Shown: in pieces, positions 46,036 through 54,561 of the stretch
Layout of the letters: each line of letters opens with the position of its first letter
Numbering within the stretch: position 1 is the stretch's first letter
From: Echria macrotheca
Lineage: Eukaryota > Ascomycota > Sordariomycetes > Sordariales > Schizotheciaceae
Direction of reading: 5' to 3'
NCBI GenBank assembly: GCA_030411725.1
Contig: MU839828.1
Span: 1,612,001 to 1,676,000, forward strand
DNA: 64,000 nt
Position numbers and translations under genes: made by a program
The notes under the pieces: generated by a model
Database searches by the model: none
Seen by the model: the letters and a program-made list of their open reading frames with translations, nothing else
Told to the model about the DNA's origin: nothing

Positions 46036-48717
46036 TTAGAGACCGGCCAAGAATAGACAACCCCTCCCGATACCTGCGACACCCCTCAGCAACCAAACAA
46101 ATCCCCGGAAAACCCACACTCCCACCAATATGGCGCCTAGTACAAAGACTAGAGCAAGTACGTACACGGCGCAATCTTCCCACGTCGAGATCCCTTGCTC
46201 GTATCGCAGCCGGAGCGCCGAGTCGGCATCGAACACGGGTTTCACAAGCTTCCATACTGCCGAGACACCGCCCGCCGAGAATATCAGTGCCGACCGAACA
46301 ACCATTACGACGTCGGCGGCCGGTCCTGCTTTGCTGCTATCAAGCAGTGCCTGCATCTCTCCAGAAGGACTTTCGGTGCCTCCGCCGTCTTCCGTGCAGC
46401 TGCTGCTCTCCTCTACTGCCTCTAGAGTCGGACGATGCTCTGCTCCCCTCAGCCGCCTCTCTGCGGTCTCGGGAAGCCGTTGGACGAACGCCGTCCGGGC
46501 TGCCGTCCGTGCCATGGCCGTGTTCAGCTCCGCGCCCCCCGGTAGCGGCTTCCGCGCCACTCTGAACCCTCCCCGTTGGTTGCACGGTTGGTTGTCCCGG
46601 TAGGTAGACATGCACGTGCGTGATAACGCGGTCGGCAGCTGCATGACGTCCGTTGGCCCCCTCCTCATGGTCTTGGGCATCTCCCTCGGTGCCAGATGCG
46701 TCTGCTGCTGGTCCACCGGGGACATAGAGGGATAGCGTTCCCCGCAGTCCGATGTCGCTTGTTCCTGTGGCACTGATATAGTATCGCTGGGTGGACCAAG
46801 TAGCGGTACCTCGCTGATGGGATTGACCGTCGCCACCACATGGCCGCCAACCGTGATCCCGAGAGCGGGGCTCGGCCGGGGAGAGATGGCCCTCGGCCAG
46901 CTGCTCCGTTGTTCGGGGCGCGGGGAAGCCTGCTCTTTCGAATAGGCCGACTTTGTCATCTCTGTCAACGATGGGTGTGATGCGAGGCTGCGAGCTATCA
47001 CTGCTTCCGTTGACATCAACAGCCTGCTGATTAGTCTTGACACCGCCGTTATCGGCAGAAGCGTCTCTTCTGACGCGCCGGCCCTCTCGCCGTAAACTTG
47101 GCCGGCTTGTTCCCGGTGGCTCCATTCGGAGCCAGTAGTGGTGGTGATGGGTGTGTAAGTGGACGGGCGCGTTGTTCCATTCAGAATCGCCGCTGTTTCT
47201 GCGGCTGCCTTTTCCTGTAACTGGGGGACTTTCCATAGCTCCATCGAGCGGCTCGTCTGTGTCTTTGAGCCCAGCACTAGACTTCCCAATCCCTGGACCA
47301 ACGCTTCGGCCCAAGAAGTCGTCATGCTCCGGCTGTCCGGGCCAGACTGGATCCTATCTTCGAAGTGACTGACTTCTGCCTGGTCGCCCTCTTCCTGACA
47401 AGCTTGTGGGAGAAGCAACTGCTGCGGTATCGGGGGTGTAAACATCACCCGCATGCCGGTCCGCCTGCCCGGGGTTGATGATATGTTGGCTGTTACCGCA
47501 GACAGGCTTCCGCCGAATTTCAGTACGATATTCCCCGGACAATGCACTTCCGGTGCTGGCTTTTTCTCCAGAGGCTTGAACTCCTGGCGACGGCAGACTG
47601 TCGCCGCCGTATTCCCTAAAAAAGATCCAGACATCGGGCTATAGAGAACGGTCGGCGCAATACTCGTAGTCGACGTTGAGCTCGCTTGTGACTGGACAAT
47701 GGGACTCAGTTGTGGCAATGCGACAGAGGACCATTGCTTGTCCTCAAACCGCAACTTGACAGGCGGCTGTACAAAAGGAACGGCATCCTTATGCCTCCTA
47801 GCATTCTCCTGCGGTTCTCCTAGACGTCGGCGTCGTGCTTCTGACTGGGAATGCCTATCCTCCTCGCCAGCCTGTTGAGACCGTTGTGCTACCCTTGCGG
47901 ATCGTGGGCTGGAGGTCATTGAGGGAGGGCATGCCTCATCTGAGCTTGTTGTTGGTGTGAGCACGTCCATTTCGCCCGTATGTGGATTCACTCCCGTCAC
48001 GCCTAGGAAGTCGCCGCTCTCCTTTAGTGTCCGTCGCTGCCGGCGGGCTTCCTGCTTGGCCATGAAGAGTTCCTCGGTCTGGTCCGCGGCTGGGGGTCTG
48101 GCTTCTGGGACCACCGTTTGTGACATCGTAGATAGAGAGGAACTGGTGCCCAGAGGAGCCGTTCTAACCGCAAGCTCTCGAACAGGGGGGACAATAGTCT
48201 TTACCGTGGGTAGGTCGACACCATCACTGTCCGGGGCGGATCCTGCTCGTTGACTACGGACGCTTGATACTCTTGTTGATGCCGATACTGATCTGTTTGA
48301 CGGTCTTACTTTCGCGCTATGGGGGCTCTGGGGGAGGGACATCGGCGTCCTCCATTGAGCGGAGGGTATGGTGTCTGGCGCACTCGTACTTCGTCTTGGC
48401 CCAGATGGAGTGGCCGAGTTTTCTCGTTCGCGTTCCCATGAGCATGCGTCGCAACGCCGAGCCGTAAACCCCCGTTCGGGACGGTTCCTAGGATGTAACT
48501 TGGAGAAGAAACCCGTCACCGATGATGCCAACTTCTTGGCTCGCTGCTGGGGCGCGGCGGCTTGATATCCATGCCGGCTCGTGTTCGCCGATGGGCCCTC
48601 AGGCGTTTGCCCCGCATCGTGGTCATCGAGAGCGTTACTGGCACCAAGAGATGATTGTCGGGAAGTCTGTGATGGGCCAGCAGTTCTCGGCTCTCCTCGT
48701 TGAGAGGGACGAGTCAT
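46036..48717 (-). CDS. Orphan 893-residue protein, disordered with C-terminal membrane segments
   Basis: A single open frame of 893 residues that I do not recognise. Most of it is low-complexity, rich in Ser, Thr, Pro, Gln and Arg, with short blocks that look more constrained (SVTGFFSKLHPRNRP and FEDKQWSSVALPQLSPI in the N-terminal half). The last 95 residues differ. AADVVMVVRSALIFSAGGVS and AVWKLVKPVFDADSALRLRY lead to two adjacent hydrophobic stretches, CAVYVLALVFVLGAILVGVW and FVWLLRGVAGIGRGCLFLAG. The protein therefore looks like a tail-anchored or hairpin membrane protein with a long cytosolic region. No signal peptide is seen. The unbroken length argues for a real gene. An intron near the N-terminus cannot be excluded. 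Confidence 0.7.
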   Translation of the reverse strand: MTRPSQRGEPRTAGPSQTSRQSSLGASNALDDHDAGQTPEGPSANTSRHGYQAAAPQQRAKKLASSVTGFFSKLHPRNRPERGFTARRCDACSWERERENSATPSGPRRSTSAPDTIPSAQWRTPMSLPQSPHSAKVRPSNRSVSASTRVSSVRSQRAGSAPDSDGVDLPTVKTIVPPVRELAVRTAPLGTSSSLSTMSQTVVPEARPPAADQTEELFMAKQEARRQRRTLKESGDFLGVTGVNPHTGEMDVLTPTTSSDEACPPSMTSSPRSARVAQRSQQAGEEDRHSQSEARRRRLGEPQENARRHKDAVPFVQPPVKLRFEDKQWSSVALPQLSPIVQSQASSTSTTSIAPTVLYSPMSGSFLGNTAATVCRRQEFKPLEKKPAPEVHCPGNIVLKFGGSLSAVTANISSTPGRRTGMRVMFTPPIPQQLLLPQACQEEGDQAEVSHFEDRIQSGPDSRSMTTSWAEALVQGLGSLVLGSKTQTSRSMELWKVPQLQEKAAAETAAILNGTTRPSTYTPITTTTGSEWSHREQAGQVYGERAGASEETLLPITAVSRLISRLLMSTEAVIARSLASHPSLTEMTKSAYSKEQASPRPEQRSSWPRAISPRPSPALGITVGGHVVATVNPISEVPLLGPPSDTISVPQEQATSDCGERYPSMSPVDQQQTHLAPREMPKTMRRGPTDVMQLPTALSRTCMSTYRDNQPCNQRGGFRVARKPLPGGAELNTAMARTAARTAFVQRLPETAERRLRGAEHRPTLEAVEESSSCTEDGGGTESPSGEMQALLDSSKAGPAADVVMVVRSALIFSAGGVSAVWKLVKPVFDADSALRLRYEQGISTWEDCAVYVLALVFVLGAILVGVWVFRGFVWLLRGVAGIGRGCLFLAGL

Positions 48718-49412
48718 CCTGTCTCATGTCTATGCTGTCATGAGTAAGGATATTTGATCGCGATAGTGCTGTGTCTCACGTTAGTCATACACTTGATCAA
48801 GAGAAACAATGCTGTGTGGCCCGTGGACTCGAAGGGAATTCTAATGAAACGGGAGCATGGTGCAGGAGGGGCCATCCAGGCCGCGAGAAGGAAGGGGCGA
48901 CCAGAGGTGAAGATTGTCACTGCACCGAAGGGGGTGCGATGAAATGATTGATCCTCAAACGGGAGTCGCTCCTCGAGGAAGAACTGACGACTACGTGCGA
49001 TCCGGGAAAGGGGGCTTCGGTGCTCCGGCGGCGATATGCAGCTTCCTCATCCCATAAGTCAATGTATCAATGACAGAACCCATGGTCCAAATTTGGCATG
49101 CGAAAAAATCGGCACGGTCTTGCTTGAGATCTACCATCTTCGCCAGTGCATCAAAACCAGATGCTGCCTAACTTTTATCCTCCTCACCAAACCACTCAAC
49201 GCCTAAGTATGCTCGAAAATGAAAGCGCCGTAACTCCCACCCGTGACCCTATTGCAATCCTGTTCTGTGGACGCCTTTTCACTTCTGCATAGCCGGTGAC
49301 AGAACCAAAACTCCAGAAAAACGAGGGCTGTTGCCGGGGAAAATATTATGATACATAGTGGCATCCCGTAAACCAGTGACGAGAGATCTACCCCCTTACC
49401 GGGCGAGACCTT
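48718..49412. other. Tandem intergenic region, orphan gene / NUR1
   Basis: These 695 bp hold the upstream flank of the orphan gene and the 3' flank of NUR1. No further feature is recognised. Confidence 0.5.
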
Positions 49413-50922
49413 TCATAGTCTTCTGGATGGGAATCGCTCCTGGGTCCAGCGGCTTGCTCTAGCTGCCGCAAGGGTGTTTGGGGAGTGACTGAATGCAGGA
49501 TCAAATTGGGTAGTTGCCCGTCGGTTTTCCTTCTTAGGGCTCATTTGACGAACCATCCGCTCGGCCACCTCTCGTTGTTCCAACGCCGCCATCTCCCGCG
49601 AATTTCGCGGAGACGCATAAGGTCCGTTCATATCACCAAGGCTCGTTGCCTTCTTCAGGGGCGAGTTCTTATGCGTCCAAACGCCAAGGCTGCCCCCAAA
49701 GCCAGCCTCGGATTGTCTTTGGGAAAGTTCGGCGGTAGAGGTGCCGGTACTGGAGACCTGTGCTCTCGTCGAGTGGCGGAGAGGCGATGCCGGTAGACTT
49801 TGGCGTAGTTGCGCTTGCCTCAGCTGCGACGCAAATGGCCCACCTACATCTGAATGCCTCGGCTGAACAGTTGGCGAAAACACGCTCGGAGACATGGTGT
49901 TTGGCGGCTCGGGTTGTGGTTGAAAGCGCGCTTGGGCGCCATCGGGGTCGACAAATCTCATATAGTTCGGATTTGGGTGTGTTTGGAAAGATCGCCTGAT
50001 CAATGTGGCCGGGATGCCAGTCTCGACAGACTCTTCTTCAATACCCTCATCAGTGATAGACACCTGAACGGCAACCTCGCGGACGACAGGGTGCAGCCGC
50101 GGATGCACATATTTCGTGTCGTACTCGTGCATCACCTCCTTTTGGATAATCGCCGTGTCTTTGGCCTGCTGCGAGAAGCCGTTGTGTAGGAGGAACAGCT
50201 GAATCGACAGAATGACCTGAAGTGCAAGACATTTGAACACCGTCACACTCGGCCGGGGATCCAGCGGCGCGAGCGGTAGAAAAAGCATGTACGTCAGAAC
50301 GTGGCCGGGGCTGAACAGACAGAAAATCCGCAAGGTTGCCGGATATGGGTCCCAAACGGAAATCTCCCACACATCTCGAGTCTTGTCCGGATGCGCCCTT
50401 GATTCGGCTGTCTCGGACCCAATCATATCTTGGAGGAATCGCAACGGCGAAGAGGACGCGGGGGATGAGTCGACACGAACTCGATGTGCTGAAGGTGTAG
50501 AGGGGCCCGAGGCTTCGACATTCGATTCGAAAAGTCGATAATGGCGCGATCTCGTCATCGTGTAAAACGCGTTGAGCCCCGAGATGGCCATCAGTGCATA
50601 GACGAGGAAGTTGACCTGGTAAAATTAGCAGAACATCGAGGGAAAGGCCTACACCGCTACGTACAACGACGGCAACCCAACTGCTAGTAGGAGCATCTCC
50701 GAATACATCGTCAACGGCCGGTCGCCCGCCCGAGTTGGCCCTGGACAGTAGGAAAATAAAATTGGCAGCAACGCCAAAACGCGTGCCGAAAATCTTGGAA
50801 TCCCAGTCAAACGTCTGGATTTCTTCGGATAGCCAGAGATAAAAGTCCATCGGGTTCAGCATTGACTGGATGCGTTCTGACAGCGGGCGCCGACGCACCA
50901 AGCGCTGGGATTTGGGCGGCAT
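49413..50922 (-). CDS. NUR1: Nuclear rim protein 1 (Nur1, DUF2418)
   Basis: Two exons, 50922-50665 and 50615-49413, give 486 residues with a 49-nt intron. The N-terminus PLSERIQSMLNPMDFYLWLS followed by EEIQTFDWDSK is the hallmark I associate with Nur1/DUF2418 proteins. Hydrophobic segments are visible around FGVAANFIFLLSR, SSWVAVVVNFLVYALMAISG (restored by the splice), ATLRIFCLFSPGHVLTYMLF and VFKCLALQVILSIQLFLLHN, which suits an inner nuclear membrane protein. The C-terminal 200 residues are Ser/Gln/Arg-rich and likely disordered. Nur1 tethers rDNA and silent chromatin to the nuclear envelope with Heh1/Lem2 in yeasts. The first ATG at 50952 would add ten residues, but MPPKSQRLVRRRPLSER fits the family start better. 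It diverges from VMA7. Confidence 0.88.
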
Positions 50923-51396
50923 GATGACGGCGGCGTGATATGACCCGCGCACTCGATCTGCGGTGGAGGGTTCAGGTCATGCCGGTTCGAAAAAGAAGAA
51001 TTCTTTCCCTTTCCGAGCACAGAAAGGGCGGGCGGGATCCGATCGCGACTTAAGAACGACAGTCGGTCGTTGTCGCCGAGAGGGGGAAGGCACAAATTAG
51101 AGGTCTCTTTGTTTACTTGCAGGTTGAGAAAGGAAGGGCAGCTTTCGAGTGGGTCGACCGTCATGGACAGGGTTGAAGAGGGAGCTGCCTGAGGCCACAG
51201 CATAGCATCCAATGTGGGGTCCAACCTGCTGGAATGTGGGGGTACGTACGCAGCTGGTCAGTGGTCACAGCTTCAAGCCGCGCTGCTCGCAGTGCACCTT
51301 GCAGAGGCCGCGACATCCTCCAAAGCGGGACGACTATATCCCCTCACAGACAGTACCTCTCGCGCCGCCCTCGGTCCGTACGGACGGATCACGAAC
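50923..51396. promoter_or_regulatory. Divergent promoter region, NUR1 / VMA7
   Basis: These 474 bp must serve both genes. No specific binding site is assigned. Confidence 0.5.
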
Positions 51397-51954
51397 ATGA
51401 CTTCCCAGGCCGACTACAAGGACCGGCAATTCCTCGCGGTAATCGGCGACGAAGTGAGGAGTTTCCCGTGCGGTCCAAGTGATGCCATGACGGCTTACAT
51501 CGACAATAGGACTCGGTCACCGGGCTATTGCTAGCGGGTATCGGCGTAAGTGTCTCTTCCAATGCTAAGAATATGTCCGACTTGTGCTCTAATACGATGC
51601 GTCGGACAGCATGTCACGGCACCCCCAGATGCGCAGAAGAACTTCCTCGTTGTCGACGGCAAGACAGACAATGCTACCATCGAGGAGGCTTTCAACCGCT
51701 TCACGACCGAGAGGAAAGACATTGGGATAGTTCTAATCAACCAACACGTGCGTTGCCAAATATACCGACGGCCAAGAATCAATGATGAGGCGTGTGGCTA
51801 AAAGACGGACCAGATCGCCGACCGGATACGACATCGTGTTGATACCTATACCGCCGCATTCCCGACCGTTCTCGAGATCCCCAGCAAAGATCATCCATAC
51901 GACCCAGAGAAAGACAGCGTCTTGCGCAGGGTACGCCGCCTCTTTGGCGAGTAG
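51397..51954 (+). CDS. VMA7: V-type proton ATPase subunit F (Vma7)
   Basis: Four exons, 51397-51453, 51510-51545, 51610-51747 and 51814-51954, give 123 residues, typical for subunit F. It is part of the central stalk of the V1 sector that couples ATP hydrolysis to proton pumping at the vacuole. The assembled protein begins MTSQADYKDRQFLAVIGDED, continues SVTGLLLAGIGHVTAPPDAQ and ends VLEIPSKDHPYDPEKDSVLR plus RVRRLFGE, all typical of the family. The second exon is only 36 nt. Introns are 56, 64 and 66 nt. The last acceptor is placed at CAG 51811-51813 to give NQHIADRIRHRVD. It converges with the NPC2 gene, 288 bp away. Confidence 0.96.
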
Positions 51955-52242
51955 ATGGCTGGACAACGGGCTGGGTGCATCTGGGAGCTGCTCGTCGCAG
52001 CTTCAATGGGATGGACATGCAAGGAGACTGCCGCAGAATCAAATGCAGTTCGTCCATTGGTTGTAGTACGTCTACGGAATGATTACGCCTGAAAAATGCC
52101 GAGAAACACAAGATAAGGGCCTATGTGCGCGATCCCTAACAATCCTCAAACCCATCGTCTGCGACAGCTTGTCCAATCTTACATTACCATCCACCCCTTC
52201 GCGAAAGTGATATAAGTCATGGCCGGCCTGTCAACATGGGAT

Positions 52243-52878
52243 CTAAAGATCCAAAAATGGAACGCTTTTCCTTCCGAAGAATACCGTGGCGGTAAGGCAG
52301 GTGATATGGTCACCAGCCTCCGTGAAGACATCGGCCTGAACCGTATATTTGCCCTGTCCAGTATGTTAGCTACTACACCGATCTGGATGCAACGAAAAAT
52401 ATCTACGCACCGGAGGGATTTCGTTGGGCAGCTCGATATCCTTGACGATGGAGATCTTGCCCTTCTCGATGGGGCATTCGAGATCCACGTTCTTGATCTG
52501 TTCGCAGAGATCGGCCTTGGTGTCGAGCAGCTTGATGTAGCCGTACTTGACTTGGAGTTGCACGTATGCCCCATCCTCTATCGTCTCCTTCACATAGCCG
52601 CTCGCTTCAATCGTGAGAGTGGTGCCGCTGGAGCCAAGGTCAGTGCACGTCGCGATGCACAAGCTGGGTTGCACCTACGCTTGCGGGGGGTTGGGGGACA
52701 GGACGACCTGCTCGATCGTGATGATGTCGTTGGCCCGGTCGGCCTCGCAGAACTTCAGCGGGGACTGGCCGGGCACGTCGAGCTCGTCCTCGACCACAAC
52801 ACTCTGGCCATCGCTGCCAATGCTGAAGGCGTGGGCACCAGCCCAGATAAGGGCGATGGCGGATGCGGAGAGCCTCAT
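52243..52878 (-). CDS. NPC2: ML-domain phosphatidylglycerol/phosphatidylinositol transfer protein (NPC2)
   Basis: Three exons, 52878-52679, 52627-52411 and 52353-52243, give 175 residues. Introns are 51 and 57 nt. The N-terminus MRLSASAIALIWAGAHAFSI is a signal peptide. The mature part carries the MD-2-related lipid-recognition fold: VPGQSPLKFCEADRANDIIT, GTTLTIEASGYVKETIEDGA (joined by splice 1), DLCEQIKNVDLECPIEKGK and, after splice 2, GKYTVQADVFTEAGDHITCL. Cys residues that should form the fold's disulphides are present. Fungal members bind sterol or phospholipid in the vacuole or outside the cell. The last residues SVPFLDL are followed by TAG. Confidence 0.94.
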
Positions 52879-54561
52879 GTCGACAATCCGACTCGGCAAT
52901 TCGAAATGCGGGGAAAGCGATGCCGACCGGTCTGTCGGTTCGAACTGTTCGTCAAAAGGGCGCACCGAAATGGAAGTCCCGATCCGATGGTTGGATGGTG
53001 CAAACGGAGGTGTTTTGGTGAAGGTGGTGATCGATGATGCCGATGGCGAGATAAAGAGGCCGGCAGCGGATGTGAGACAAGGCAGGCGGCGGCTGGGAGT
53101 GAGTTGGTTGGCCTCGTGCCTCGCTCGGCGGCGTCACTGGTTGGCCGCTCGGATGGCACGTCATGGGGCAACCTTAACAAGCGACAGGGGAGGCAGCAGT
53201 GGGGCAAAACGTGAGCCAAAGAGTGCCCAGTGCTGACTGCAGAACAGTTGACACGGTGCTGGTCAGGACAGCATTCTGGTTGCGCATGTGGTGCTAAGCG
53301 GTCGCCGTAATCTCTTTGCCTCAAAGCCATCCCGAAGTCACCCTCTCCAGTGAACAGCCAAGCTTGTGAACAACGCCCACCGCCTTTCCTCCACACCTGG
53401 CATGCTGCGATGTCTGCCTCAGGCCGTTTTGCATGCGGCAGTGGGGCGGCGCGCCACTTGACTTGGAGAAAAGTTGAGAAAAGCAGCAGGAAGCCGAAGT
53501 TTGACCATCGACTTCCCCATTTCGCATCGCCCAAAAGATGTCGCCAGAGCACAACAACAGCCATCGCCACGACCAAGAAGTCTTGAAGTCTTGATGCGTG
53601 CATCGCCGCGGCCAGATCGAGACGGGACAATTTGCATGGCCAAAATGCCCAGTCAGCCCGTGTTCTCCGGCCGCTCCCCTCCCGCGGGCAGAATCAAAAT
53701 GGCAGTGGGAGCGCTGGGAGTGTGAGGGAGGCCAGGGACCCTCCGGGTCCTCGCTTGGCCCGTGCGCCCTCGCTGCCACCCCAGCGCCCTCTCCCATTCA
53801 GTCCCGTTCTTTTGGCACGGCGCTGGGAGCGAGAGGTGCGCTGCTTGCGCCGCTGCTCTCGCTCGTCTCTTTTCGTGTGGGCCCCCTCTCTTCCCTTCCC
53901 ACTCCTCCCCCTTCAAACTCTTCCTCTCTTTATTCGATCACCCATTTCGCGTCACCCATTCGTCTTCTCGCCCTGTCCATATCGAACTCGCCGTCCGAGT
54001 TTTACTTCTCGCGTTCGAATACCCAATCCAGCCAATTCCACGTTTCTTTGTCCTCGAGGCGCATTCCCATCGTCAACCCCCCCGGCCCGTCTGCATTGTG
54101 TCCCGTCTCGAGATCCGCTGGTGATCGCTTCGCCTGTGTGCAAAGCCAGCTCACCGTCTTGGACTTCCAGGTCACCTTAACCTAGTCCAGACGCTCTAAC
54201 ATTTGTGCTGCCGTCGTCGCTCCTGTCGACTCGACCGAAGTGCACATTTCACACAGCGCGCCGACCGCTCCCGACGTGACTTCTCGACCCGCGACGCCGA
54301 CACGTATTCGATCGATCTTCTCTCCTCGAACAGGCCGACGTCGACGGTTTACACGGCCAGAGGGAGCACCCCGTACATAGAGCCGCGCTGCCAGCTGTGA
54401 CGGATGACACTCTCAACCGTGTCGCTGTTTCCTGCTCGACTCCGGACCACAAATCAATCGCGTCAGACAGCGCGCCAGCATGCCCCTCAGGCCGGAGAGA
54501 TAACCAACTCGCTCAATCCCTCTCCCATCTCCATACAGCCGTCCTGATCTCATCGCGGATT
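52879..54561. promoter_or_regulatory. Divergent promoter and leader region, NPC2 / SET3
   Basis: This is 1.7 kb between start codons. From about 53.7 kb on it is strongly C/T-rich, suggesting a long SET3 5' leader. Overlapping open frames of up to 195 codons here are low-complexity and not supported as genes. The SET3 frame remains open upstream to a GTG at 54397. Confidence 0.4.

Noticed and set aside
52219..53037. 272-codon plus-strand frame across NPC2
   Set aside because: It lies antisense to all three NPC2 exons and both introns. The sense strand gives a complete ML-domain protein with a signal peptide, and the antisense product shows no recognisable feature.
53598..54185. 195-codon frame in the SET3 upstream region
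   Set aside because: Ser/Pro/Leu-rich translation of a C/T-rich leader, with another equally open frame overlapping it. No domain is visible.
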